Shown here piece by piece: positions 56,570 to 64,000 of a stretch of 64,000 nt of DNA. Made by a program: the position numbers and the translations under genes. Positions within the stretch are counted from its first letter, which is position 1, and every line of letters begins with the position of its first letter. The stretch comes from Pontivivens marinum (lineage in GTDB: Bacteria > Pseudomonadota > Alphaproteobacteria > Rhodobacterales > Rhodobacteraceae): contig NZ_OCTN01000003.1 in assembly GCF_900231835.1 (NCBI RefSeq), positions 186,001 to 250,000 on the forward strand, read 5' to 3'. Under the pieces are notes generated by a model. It did no database searches. It saw only the letters and a program-made list of their open reading frames with translations, and had not been told where the DNA came from.

Positions 56570-57502
56570 CTAGTCCTGCGGCTTTTGCCCTGCCAGATGC
56601 GCCTCACCCCGCGCGGCGGCCAGATCGATTTGACGTTGGCGTTCACGGAAACGGGCACGGTCGCCATCGGTCCGCTCATCAATGCACTGATGACAGCTCA
56701 CGCCATGCTCATAGCCGGGGCGGTCCATATCCTCGGGCGCGACGGGGCGGCGACATCCGGCGCACAGCACATATGGCCCCCGCTCCAAGCCATGACCAAC
56801 GGAAACACGCTCATCAAACACAAAGCACTCGCCGTTCCATGTGCTGTTTTCCTCGGGCACTTCCTCAAGGTATTTCAGGATGCCGCCCTGTAGGTGATAA
56901 ACCTGCTCCACCCCCTGCCCGATCAGCCAGCTTGTGGACTTCTCGCAGCGAATGCCGCCGGTGCAGAACATGGCGATCTTCTTGCCCTCGAACTTTTCCG
57001 CGTTCTGGGCCCACCATTCAGGGAATTCGCCAAAGCTGCGGGTCGCAGGGTCGATTGCGCCCTCGAACGTGCCCACGGCAACCTCGTAATCATTGCGGGT
57101 GTCGATCAGCACAACGTCAGGGTCCGCGATCAGGTCGTTCCAATCATCAGGCGCCACATAACGGCCAACGGCGGCGTTTGGATCAACCTCTCCGGCGCCA
57201 AGGGTCACGATCTCCTGCTTTAGCCGAACCCGCAGGCGGCGAAAGGGCTGTTTGTCGGCATAGCTATATTTCGGCTCCAGATCCTCGCACCCCGGAATGG
57301 TGCGCAACAGGGCGACCATATCATCGATGGCCTGCGCGGGACCGGCCAATGTGCCGTTGATCCCTTCAGCCGCGACCAACAAAATACCGTGAACGCCCAG
57401 CTCACGCAGCTGATGTTCCAGTGTTGTTCGCAACGAATCCGGCGCCTCGATTCGCGCAAAGCGGTACAAAGCAGCTATTTTACTCGCCTCAAAGGTGTTC
57501 AT
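56570..57502 (-). CDS. trhO: tRNA uridine 34 hydroxylase TrhO (UPF0176, rhodanese domain)
   Basis: A 310-aa protein: N-terminal acylphosphatase-like domain (GILLVAAEGINGTLAGPAQA), a rhodanese domain with catalytic cysteine in MFCTGGIRCEKSTSW, and a C-terminal cysteine-rich tail (CAGCRRPV, then VSCHQCI). TrhO makes 5-hydroxyuridine at position 34 of several tRNAs. The family is called O2-dependent. Length is normal. Confidence 0.94.
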   Translation of the reverse strand: MNTFEASKIAALYRFARIEAPDSLRTTLEHQLRELGVHGILLVAAEGINGTLAGPAQAIDDMVALLRTIPGCEDLEPKYSYADKQPFRRLRVRLKQEIVTLGAGEVDPNAAVGRYVAPDDWNDLIADPDVVLIDTRNDYEVAVGTFEGAIDPATRSFGEFPEWWAQNAEKFEGKKIAMFCTGGIRCEKSTSWLIGQGVEQVYHLQGGILKYLEEVPEENSTWNGECFVFDERVSVGHGLERGPYVLCAGCRRPVAPEDMDRPGYEHGVSCHQCIDERTDGDRARFRERQRQIDLAAARGEAHLAGQKPQD

Positions 57503-57601
57503 ATCGCTACAACTGCCCCAAAACTATTAGACTGATCCGCGCAGTTGCGCGTTACTCAGCGTGTATTTGGCGCTAAAACGCGCGGGATGCCAGCCTTGTG
57601 A

Positions 57602-57630
57602 TTGCGCGAAAGTTATTGCTTTGGCATTAT
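57602..57630 (+). promoter_or_regulatory. Promoter of the TadG-like gene
   Basis: TTGCGC (57602-57607), 17 bases, CATTAT (57625-57630). The start would be about 57637, leaving a leader of about 100 bases. Confidence 0.5.
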
Positions 57631-57738
57631 AAGCGGGTTCTTGCTGGTCCTGTTGTTTGGTCCAGCCTTTCGTTGGATGGTGAAGTGGGGGCTCCGCAAT
57701 CCGGCGAAATCCAGGGATTGGGGCGTGGGGAGATATAG

Positions 57739-60228
57739 ATGATCGTTAATACCGTGGCGCGGATGCGCCCGTTTTTCAGCCGATTCCGGCGTGATGACGA
57801 TGCTGTTGTGGCCATTCAGGTCGTAATTTTTTCGGTGATGTTGCTGACATCCGCCGGATTGGTCATCGATTTCGGTCGCGCCTATTCCGCACATTCCCAG
57901 ATGCAAAGCTTTGTAGACAAGGCAGCATTGGCCGCCGCTGGCGAACTGGATGGTGGCGCGGATGCGCTGGAACGTGCGACAGCCGCCGCGGTTGCCATTG
58001 CGCAATCCTCCACCTTTACCGAGGAAGACAGCGAATTCGCGATTGCGACGCCGTTAACCTTTCTGGTCGGCAATCCGGCTGACGACACGGGCACATTCTC
58101 CGCAGATGCCATGAGCACGCTGACCACCGACACAGCAGCCTATGCAACCCATGTCTATGTCGAAGCCGAGGCCCGCAGCATCCGCCTCGCGCTTCTCTCG
58201 GTCGGTCTGAACAATGACACGACGAACGCGGACGGCACCGAAAAAACCACCTCGATCAACCTGTCCGCCTATGCGGTGGCACGGATGCAGATCTCCTATT
58301 GTGGAGAGCTGAGCACGATGGTCATGTGCAACCCGTTTGAAAACGATTCCGCCTCGCGCTCCTTCGCCGAGATTATGGAAGGGAACGAGGGAACACGCAT
58401 GTTCCTGACCACCGACCTTCAGCCGGGCCTCGACGTGCCGCGCGCGCTCAGCACCAATGACGGTGCGATCCGCGTTGGCCTGTTCAAAAATCCGCGTCAC
58501 GAAATCGGCGCTGATATTGCTGGTGTTTGCGATGATGTCGGCCTGACCGCGTTTCAGGCAGCGGCCTATGATGGCAACCCGAACATCTCAACCTCCACCG
58601 ACCCGTGGTCCTACCCGTCGAATGATGAGGATCTGGAACGTCTGCGCGATACCTGCCTGCTGGCCACAATCGACAGCCAGATGCAGTGTATCGGTGGTGA
58701 GGTTCTGATCAAACCGGCTGAGCCTGATACGATCACAACCGCGCTGAACACCCTGTTCGACATCTGGGACGCCCCGATGGACCGCGTGCTGACACAGGCC
58801 GTAACCACTGACCGTGCCTTTGCACCGGATTATGTTGCCAATCACGGCCACCTGACCCGCGCGGAATATATCGAATATATCGAAAACGGTCATATCGCCG
58901 AGGCAGATGAGGATATGGCGCGCTTGGCAGCACAAGTTGCAGCGCTTGAGGCACGCGGCCCGTACTTTGCCAGCTATGCCGCACGCGCACAAGAATCCTA
59001 TGATAACGCCGCCGCCAATCGCGCCGAATGGGTCGCGGTTCTGGCTGCCTATCCCGATAACATCACTAACACCGCCGCCCGCCGCAACCATATGAAGGGT
59101 GACGGCTATGGCGGTGCATGGGGTCCGATGATTTACGCGGATTGTATGCAAAGCGACCCTGAAAACTGCTCGCCATACCCGTACATGGCGCTGCCCTTTA
59201 CCGAATCCAGTTCCGAAAACACGGCCACCGGCTGGCGCATGGGCCCCATAACCGAGGCAGTATATGTCGCATCCGAGGCCGAAATCGCTGAGGCAGAGGG
59301 TGAAGCCGAGGGCGAAGCGGAAACAACCGAGGCACCAGCCCCTGATACAGATATTGTCAGCCTCGGGCCGCTAGGCTCGGATTCCTCGATCACTGGCTGG
59401 CGCATCAGCAATTATACCGATCACGACCTGACGGGCCGCTTGGGCTTTGAAACGGATAATAAGAGCGTGATCTTCGAGCTGCCCGCCAATAGTGAGCGTG
59501 AATATCAGGTTCAGGTAAACGACACCGCAGTTATCACATGGACCAGCGAGGTTGAGCTGGACCTGTATCTCATCACGGATGAGGTTGATAACACCGTGGC
59601 CTATGCCGGTGTCGGCACCCCTTGGTACGACATCCTACAGGGCCGCGTTCCCAGCTTTGTCGAGTATTTCTCGACCTATCACTCACCGTATATGAGCGCC
59701 TATGGCTTCGATCTCGATAATCCCAGCACCTCGTTTGAGTGGGATATCGTTGGCTCGCATACGCTATATGACGGCTACACGATGATTGAGCGTCACACGA
59801 GCGAGCTGCTGGACTATGCCGCATCGAACGGCCCGGGCGATGATGGTGAGGATATTCGCAGCCTGCCTGAACATTTCCAGTTCACCTCGAACACCCCATC
59901 GGCCGAGCAACCGCTGGAGCGTCGCCGCCAGCATGTAGCCTTGGTGAACTGTCAGGCCCTGACGACGCCAACCTCCTATTCCGGCACCAGCGACGCCTAT
60001 TCCGGCGCCTATGTGGCGGAGCTTGAGGCCGTGGTCGATCTGTTCTTCACCGGTCCGGTGGATGTGCAAACCTGCGCAGATACAGTCGGCACCGATCCCA
60101 GCGATCAGATGGATTGCTGGAACTCGGATATCGAGCTGGCCTATATCCCCGTGGAATATCTGGGCGCCGCCGATCCCGCAGATCCCAGCGTTCAGGAATA
60201 TATAAACTACGCGGTGTTGGTGCACTAA
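57739..60228 (+). CDS. TadG-like membrane-anchored protein, very large
   Basis: An 829-aa acidic protein. The start RRDDDAVVAIQVVIFSVMLL to about residue 40 is the TadG/TadE-type N-terminus with one membrane helix, followed by DFGRAYSAHSQMQSFVDKAA, the pseudopilin-like segment. The rest is an unusually long extracytoplasmic part: a helical stretch near residues 390-440, an Ala/Glu repeat near 510-535 (AEGEAEGEAE), then a beta-rich domain. Typical TadG proteins are shorter, and no tad genes are nearby. It could be a surface adhesin-like pilus component. Confidence 0.75.
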   Translation: MIVNTVARMRPFFSRFRRDDDAVVAIQVVIFSVMLLTSAGLVIDFGRAYSAHSQMQSFVDKAALAAAGELDGGADALERATAAAVAIAQSSTFTEEDSEFAIATPLTFLVGNPADDTGTFSADAMSTLTTDTAAYATHVYVEAEARSIRLALLSVGLNNDTTNADGTEKTTSINLSAYAVARMQISYCGELSTMVMCNPFENDSASRSFAEIMEGNEGTRMFLTTDLQPGLDVPRALSTNDGAIRVGLFKNPRHEIGADIAGVCDDVGLTAFQAAAYDGNPNISTSTDPWSYPSNDEDLERLRDTCLLATIDSQMQCIGGEVLIKPAEPDTITTALNTLFDIWDAPMDRVLTQAVTTDRAFAPDYVANHGHLTRAEYIEYIENGHIAEADEDMARLAAQVAALEARGPYFASYAARAQESYDNAAANRAEWVAVLAAYPDNITNTAARRNHMKGDGYGGAWGPMIYADCMQSDPENCSPYPYMALPFTESSSENTATGWRMGPITEAVYVASEAEIAEAEGEAEGEAETTEAPAPDTDIVSLGPLGSDSSITGWRISNYTDHDLTGRLGFETDNKSVIFELPANSEREYQVQVNDTAVITWTSEVELDLYLITDEVDNTVAYAGVGTPWYDILQGRVPSFVEYFSTYHSPYMSAYGFDLDNPSTSFEWDIVGSHTLYDGYTMIERHTSELLDYAASNGPGDDGEDIRSLPEHFQFTSNTPSAEQPLERRRQHVALVNCQALTTPTSYSGTSDAYSGAYVAELEAVVDLFFTGPVDVQTCADTVGTDPSDQMDCWNSDIELAYIPVEYLGAADPADPSVQEYINYAVLVH

Positions 60229-60250
60229 CGCCACGTTTCGTACTGATTTC

Positions 60251-60276
60251 ACGGCCCGCCCTAACCGGCGGGCCGT
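60251..60276 (+). terminator. Terminator of the TadG-like gene
   Basis: ACGGCCCGCC (60251-60260) pairs perfectly with GGCGGGCCGT (60267-60276) around a 6-base loop, followed by TTT. Confidence 0.75.
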
Positions 60277-60294
60277 TTGCATATGGGGCTACGC

Positions 60295-60323
60295 TTGACC
60301 CAGCGCCCATGTCGGAGTAATTA
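60295..60323 (+). promoter_or_regulatory. ffh promoter
   Basis: TTGACC (60295-60300), a 17-base spacer and TAATTA (60318-60323) form the best promoter seen in the window. The start point should be at about 60330, just where the structured leader begins. Confidence 0.7.
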
Positions 60324-60330
60324 GCCACAA

Positions 60331-60415
60331 ATCCCCGGAAGCAAAGTCTTCCGGTCCGCGGCCCGTGCGCCGGGGATCGCCACCGGTCAGCGCGTTGCGC
60401 CCACCGGTGCTTTCG
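60331..60415 (+). ncRNA. Structured ffh leader RNA, unassigned
   Basis: Directly after the predicted start, ATCCCCGG (60331-60338) can pair with CCGGGGAT (60370-60377), while the hairpin CCGGAAG-CAAAGT-CTTCCGG competes with part of it. A second hairpin, CACCGGT ... ACCGGTG with inner GCGC-GTT-GCGC, follows at about 60380-60409. The GGAG site and ATG are 30-40 bases further on. The mutually exclusive pairings suggest a switch or autoregulatory element; it is not the SRP RNA itself, whose GGAAGGAAGCA loop is absent. Confidence 0.5.
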
Positions 60416-60447
60416 CCGTTTTGCGGACCTAATGCAGGAGCGACGCC

Positions 60448-61932
60448 ATGTTTGAGAATCTTTCCGACCGCCTCTCAGGTGTCCTTGAAAAGCTGACCCG
60501 TCAGGGTGCGCTGACCGAGGAAGACGTCGCAACCGCCCTGCGCGAGGTGCGCGTCGCATTGCTGGAGGCCGATGTCTCGCTGCCCGTGGCACGCGACTTC
60601 GTCAAATCCGTGCAGGAAAAGGCGACCGGTCAGGCCGTCACCAAATCGGTCAGCCCCGGCCAGCAAGTTATCAAGATCGTGCACGACGCACTGATCCAGA
60701 CACTGGCAGGCGACGATGCGAATGCTGGTGAGCTAAAGGTCTCCTCCCCTCCCGCGCCGATTCTGATGGTCGGCCTACAGGGCTCGGGTAAAACCACGAC
60801 CACCGCGAAATTGGCCAAGCGCCTGACGGATCGTAACAAAAAGCGCGTCCTGATGGCCTCGCTCGACACACGCCGCCCTGCCGCGATGGAGCAGTTGGCC
60901 GTTCTGGGCATGCAAATCGGCGTGGACACCCTGCCGATCGTCGCAGGCCAGACCCCCGTTCAGATCGCCAAGCGCGCCAAACAGCAGGCAACGCTGGGTG
61001 GCTATGATGTCTACATGCTCGATACGGCGGGCCGTCTGTCCATTGATGACGAGTTGATGGACGAGGTTGCCGCCGTTCGGGACGAGGCGAAACCACACGA
61101 AACCCTGCTGGTGGTCGATGGCCTGACCGGACAGGATGCCGTCTACACGGCTGAGAATTTCAACACCCGTGTCGGCATTTCCGGCGTGGTCCTGACCCGC
61201 ATGGACGGTGACGGTCGCGGTGGTGCGGCCCTATCGATGCGCGCTGTCACCGGCAAGCCCATCAAATTCGTCGGTCTGGGCGAGAAGATGGACGCCATCG
61301 AGGAATTCCACCCCGAACGTATCGCGGGCCGGATCCTTGGCATGGGCGATATTGTCTCCCTCGTCGAAAAGGCGCAGGAACAGATCGAGGCCGAGCAGGC
61401 CGAGCGCATGATGAAACGCTTCCAAAAGGGTCAGTTCAATATGAACGACCTGAAGCAGCAGCTTGAGCAAATGCAAAAAATGGGCGGCATGCAGGGTGTC
61501 ATGGGCATGATGCCGGGCATGGGCAAACTGACCAAGCAGATGGATGAGGCGGGACTGGACGATAAGGTCCTCAAACGCCAAATCGCCCTGATCGATTCGA
61601 TGACCAAACAGGAACGCCGCAACCCTGCCCTGCTACAGGCCAGCCGCAAAAAGCGGATCGCCAAGGGTGCAGGCATGGACGTGTCCGACCTGAACAAGCT
61701 AATCAAAATGCACCGCCAAATGGCGGACATGATGAAGAAGATGGGTAAGATGGGCAAAAAGGGCCTGATGCGCGGCGGGCTCAGCGCGCTGATGGGCAAG
61801 GGCGGCGCAGGAATGCCCCCCGGTATGACCCCACCTGCGGGCCTCGGCTCCGGCGCGGCCCCCGGCGGCATGCCCGGACTTGGCGGTGCGGCACTGCCCC
61901 CCGGCCTCAGCGGATTCGGCAAGAAGAAGTGA
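60448..61932 (+). CDS. ffh: Signal recognition particle protein Ffh
   Basis: A 494-aa SRP54 GTPase. The N domain leads to the G domain with VGLQGSGKTTTTAKLAKRL, DTRRPAAMEQL, DTAGRLSIDDELMDEV and TRMDGDGRGGAAL. The methionine-rich M domain (RMMKRFQKGQFNMNDLKQQL) binds 4.5S RNA and signal peptides, and a Gly/Met/Pro tail ends it. GCAGGAG precedes the ATG. It pairs with FtsY (7529-8572). Confidence 0.98.
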   Translation: MFENLSDRLSGVLEKLTRQGALTEEDVATALREVRVALLEADVSLPVARDFVKSVQEKATGQAVTKSVSPGQQVIKIVHDALIQTLAGDDANAGELKVSSPPAPILMVGLQGSGKTTTTAKLAKRLTDRNKKRVLMASLDTRRPAAMEQLAVLGMQIGVDTLPIVAGQTPVQIAKRAKQQATLGGYDVYMLDTAGRLSIDDELMDEVAAVRDEAKPHETLLVVDGLTGQDAVYTAENFNTRVGISGVVLTRMDGDGRGGAALSMRAVTGKPIKFVGLGEKMDAIEEFHPERIAGRILGMGDIVSLVEKAQEQIEAEQAERMMKRFQKGQFNMNDLKQQLEQMQKMGGMQGVMGMMPGMGKLTKQMDEAGLDDKVLKRQIALIDSMTKQERRNPALLQASRKKRIAKGAGMDVSDLNKLIKMHRQMADMMKKMGKMGKKGLMRGGLSALMGKGGAGMPPGMTPPAGLGSGAAPGGMPGLGGAALPPGLSGFGKKK

Positions 61933-62107
61933 GCACTGAACCGGCATATCATTTCGGCAATCGCGCGGCCCCATCCTCCATGGCGGCACAGGCGACAGGC
62001 ATGCCATGCCTTTCCCTGATGCACGGAGCCGCAATTTTGCCAGCCGCAAAGCAGCCACAGAGCAGCCATAACGCAGCCACCCCTTTTTCGACTGTAGGAG
62101 CGCCCGA
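61933..62107 (+). other. Spacer between ffh and chorismate mutase
   Basis: 175 bases without a supported gene. A run of GCAGCCA repeats around 62035-62080 is notable but has no assigned role. GTAGGAG provides the ribosome site for the next gene. Confidence 0.35.
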
Positions 62108-62410
62108 ATGACCGATGAAATCACCCGCGCCCGCGACGTGCTGGCCGAACATCGCGCCTCCATCGACAACCTCGATGCGATCCTCGTCTACACGCTGGCC
62201 GAACGGTTCAAGCGGACACAGGCCGTTGGAAAGCTGAAGGCTGAACACGATCTTCCGCCCTCCGATCCCACACGGGAAGGGGAGCAGATTACCCGGCTTG
62301 AGAGGCTGTCACATGACGCCGGCCTCGACCCGGATTTCACGCGGAAATTCCTGAATTTCGTTATTCAGGAAGTCATCCGTCACCACGAACAGTTTCAAGA
62401 AAACGTCTGA
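62108..62410 (+). CDS. Chorismate mutase (AroQ type)
   Basis: A 100-aa all-helical enzyme, [20 protein letters not shown] with the active-site arginine and lysine in [20 protein letters not shown]. It converts chorismate to prephenate, the first step to Phe and Tyr. Its place between ffh and rpsP is a known alphaproteobacterial arrangement. Length is normal for the monofunctional form. Confidence 0.93.
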   Translation: MTDEITRARDVLAEHRASIDNLDAILVYTLAERFKRTQAVGKLKAEHDLPPSDPTREGEQITRLERLSHDAGLDPDFTRKFLNFVIQEVIRHHEQFQENV

Positions 62411-62451
62411 AACATCAGACACCTAACACGACCAGATCAAGGAGATACACC

Positions 62452-62853
62452 ATGGCCGTTACCATTCGTCTCGCACGCGGCGGTTCCAAAAAGCGCCCCT
62501 TCTACCGTATCGTTGCTGCGGATAGCCGCATGGCACGCGATGGCCGCTACATCGAAAAGCTGGGCACATATAACCCGCTGTTGGCCAAGGACAACGAAGA
62601 GCGCGTCAAGATGGACGCAGAGCGCGTTGCATACTGGCTGGGCACAGGCGCCAAGCCTACGGACCGTGTGTCCCGCTTCCTCGAAGCTGCTGGCGTTATT
62701 GCGAAAAAAGAGCGCGCAAACCTGAAAAAGGGTGAGCCAGGCAAGAAGGCGCAGGATCGCGCTGAAGAGAAAGCAGCCAAGGTTGCAGCAGCTGAGGAAG
62801 CCGCAGCGGCAGCCGCAGCTGCTCCTGCTGAAGAGCCCGCAGCGGAGGAGTGA
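62452..62853 (+). CDS. rpsP: 30S ribosomal protein S16
   Basis: A 133-aa S16. The core [20 protein letters not shown] and [20 protein letters not shown] is standard; the C-terminal tail is a long Ala/Glu-rich extension ([20 protein letters not shown]) common in alphaproteobacteria. CAAGGAGA is an ideal ribosome site. The strong terminator follows. Confidence 0.98.
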   Translation: MAVTIRLARGGSKKRPFYRIVAADSRMARDGRYIEKLGTYNPLLAKDNEERVKMDAERVAYWLGTGAKPTDRVSRFLEAAGVIAKKERANLKKGEPGKKAQDRAEEKAAKVAAAEEAAAAAAAAPAEEPAAEE

Positions 62854-62863
62854 TCCCCGCATT

Positions 62864-62894
62864 CCGGTCCCCCGATACGGGGGGCCGGTTTTTT
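62864..62894 (+). terminator. Strong intrinsic terminator after rpsP
   Basis: CCGGTCCCCC (62864-62873) pairs over 10 bases (one G-U) with GGGGGGCCGG (62879-62888) around GATAC, followed by TTTTTT (62889-62894). It is the clearest Rho-independent terminator in the window and lies between rpsP and bluB. Confidence 0.88.
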
Positions 62895-62919
62895 GCCGTT
62901 AGCCTGTTCGGGGGCCATA

Positions 62920-63549
62920 ATGCGTTCCTTCACACCTGATTTTACGGCAGAATTGACTGAATTATTCCGATGGCGCCGCGATGTTCGCCGCTTTCAGAAA
63001 ACCCCCATTCCCGATGCATTAGTGACCGAGTGTCTGGACCTGCTGCGCCACGCGCCGTCGGTCGGCCTCAGCGCGCCATGGCGATTGGTGAATGTGCACA
63101 GCGACGCCGCGCGCGCTGCTGCAATTGCAAATTTCGAAGCCGCCAACGCCCAAGCACTTAGCGGATATTCCGGTGAGCAGGCGGAACGTTACGCGGGCCT
63201 GAAACTATCCGGCATGCAGGACGCTCCCGTTCATCTGGCTGTGTTTTGCGATGACGCCACGGTCAAGGGGTCCGGCCTAGGCGCAGGCACCATGCCGCAA
63301 ATGCGGGCCTATTCCGTTGTTGGCGCGATTATGTACCTATGGCTGGGCGCACGTGCGCGTGGGCTGGGTCTGGGCTGGGTTTCGATCCTTGATCCCGAAC
63401 AGCTTTGCGCCGACCTTGACGTGCCAGAGGACTGGGCCTTGGTCGGGTATCTGTGTATGGGCTGGCCCGAAATTGAAACCGAAACGCCCGAGCTGATCCG
63501 CGCGGGCTGGGAAACCGAAGCACCCAAACCGGAGGTTCTGTTACGATGA
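62920..63549 (+). CDS. bluB: 5,6-dimethylbenzimidazole synthase BluB
   Basis: A 209-aa flavodoxin-reductase-like nitroreductase-fold enzyme that splits reduced FMN with O2 into dimethylbenzimidazole, the lower ligand of B12. Markers: FRWRRDVRRFQKTPIP, APSVGLSAPWRLVNV and GLGWVSILDPEQL. The start at 62920 (MRSFTPDF) is preferred; a TTG at 62893 lies in the terminator U-run. No cobalamin riboswitch is seen. Its stop overlaps the rimM start (ATGA). Confidence 0.93.
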   Translation: MRSFTPDFTAELTELFRWRRDVRRFQKTPIPDALVTECLDLLRHAPSVGLSAPWRLVNVHSDAARAAAIANFEAANAQALSGYSGEQAERYAGLKLSGMQDAPVHLAVFCDDATVKGSGLGAGTMPQMRAYSVVGAIMYLWLGARARGLGLGWVSILDPEQLCADLDVPEDWALVGYLCMGWPEIETETPELIRAGWETEAPKPEVLLR

Positions 63550-64000
63550 GCGATCTGATCTGTGTTGGCGCAATTTCTGGCGCATTCGGCGTGCGTGGTG
63601 AGGTGCGGCTAAAGAGCTTCACCTCGGACCCGACCGCGATTGCGGACTATGCCCCCCTGTTTACCGAGGACGGCAAGCGCCGCTTTGACGTGACCATCAC
63701 GCGCCCTGTTGCAAACGGGCTGGCCGCGCATTTGACCGGTATCGCGACCAAGGAAGAAGCCGACGCGATGAAGGGCACGCGCCTATTTGCCGAACGCGCG
63801 CAGATGCCTGACCTGCCTGATGATGAATTCTATCATGCTGACCTGATCGGCCTGCTAGTGCTGGACACTGGCGGGGTTGAGCTGGGCCGTGTGCGCGCTG
63901 TGCATGACCATGGCGCGGGCGATATTCTGGATATTATGGGGCCAAAGGGCGAAACGCTGGTCCCCTTTACCCGCCACGCGGTGCCCACCGTCGATCTGAC
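63546..64000 (+). CDS. rimM: 16S rRNA processing protein RimM, partial
   Basis: 151 codons are visible before the window ends. LICVGAISGAFGVRGEVRLK is the RimM N-terminal barrel signature, and the PRC-barrel part begins at EFYHADLIGLLVLD. RimM assists 30S maturation with S19. It is coupled to bluB by ATGA. trmD and rplS probably follow outside the window. Confidence 0.93.
   Translation, partial: MSDLICVGAISGAFGVRGEVRLKSFTSDPTAIADYAPLFTEDGKRRFDVTITRPVANGLAAHLTGIATKEEADAMKGTRLFAERAQMPDLPDDEFYHADLIGLLVLDTGGVELGRVRAVHDHGAGDILDIMGPKGETLVPFTRHAVPTVDL

Noticed and set aside
60331-60420. 4.5S SRP RNA at the ffh leader
   Set aside because: Location and GGAAGCA-like bases are suggestive, but the conserved GGAAGGAAGCAGC loop and long rod shape are missing, and the RNA runs straight into the ffh coding region.
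62854-62919. Cobalamin riboswitch before bluB
   Set aside because: Only 66 bases, nearly all taken by a terminator; no B12-box sequence.

Overview
The window is a contiguous piece of a GC-rich alphaproteobacterial chromosome, most likely Rhodobacteraceae (Roseobacter group). Evidence: the ccmC-ccmD-ccmG cytochrome c maturation genes, a DUF1150/Hsp20 pair, MmcB with an alphaproteobacterial GTTC-N7-GTTC LexA box, a long acidic-tailed ribosomal protein S16, a chorismate mutase gene between ffh and rpsP, and yciB-DMT-ftsY linkage. Composition is even, and I saw no insertion sequence, prophage, integrase, CRISPR array or rRNA. About 65 protein genes, two tRNAs (Glu-UUC, Arg-ACG) and a 6S-like RNA fill nearly all of the DNA. 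The species cannot be named from this window.

Layout. 1-2.0 kb: partial YmdB-type phosphoesterase, 5-formyl-THF cyclo-ligase and a 6S-like RNA, all leftward, facing the SOS-regulated mmcB. 2.0-10.3 kb: leftward housekeeping genes (ccmG, ccmD, ccmC, pyrD, DUF952, two DMT permeases, yciB, ftsY, an FAD oxidoreductase, DUF2239). 10.4-12.8 kb: nudC, an SRPBCC protein and a lipoprotein esterase. 12.8-18.9 kb: aspS, tadA, rluB, a desaturase, glyA, tRNA-Glu. 19-23 kb: a degenerate methyltransferase and a tightly overlapped run ybjN-proC-phasin-csaA-like-2-hydroxyacid dehydrogenase-slyX. 23-29 kb: an Fe3+-type permease, an ArsJ-GAPDH arsenate export pair, pgm. 29-38 kb: ubiK, lgt-NDUFAF7-pgeF-M24-lipoprotein, an Lrp regulator, an ELM1-like gene, trxB, a glycosyltransferase, DUF1150-hsp20 with a sigma32-type promoter. 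38-43 kb: thiolase plus a two-subunit acyl-CoA dehydrogenase (PimB-PimC-PimD-like), an orphan histidine kinase, tRNA-Arg. 43-53 kb: an MFS exporter, recJ, nadK, creA-like, thiamine pyrophosphokinase and an AttH/FtsX/ATPase export operon. 53-57.5 kb: hom, DUF3500 with a truncated HupE/UreJ-like protein, trhO. 57.7-64 kb: a very large TadG-like protein, then ffh with a structured leader, aroQ, rpsP, a strong terminator, bluB and partial rimM.

Themes. Both halves of the SRP targeting pathway are present (ftsY and ffh). Envelope biogenesis (lgt, yciB, Att-type exporter, TadG-like protein) and one-carbon/amino-acid metabolism (fau, glyA, proC, hom) recur. The items most worth a second look are the structured ffh leader, the oversized TadG-like protein, the DUF3500/HupE N-domain pair, the twin TTA-N6-TAA dyads before nudC, the isolated ArsJ-GAPDH pair, the methyltransferase lacking its SAM loop, and bluB placed behind a terminator inside the rpsP-rimM neighbourhood.
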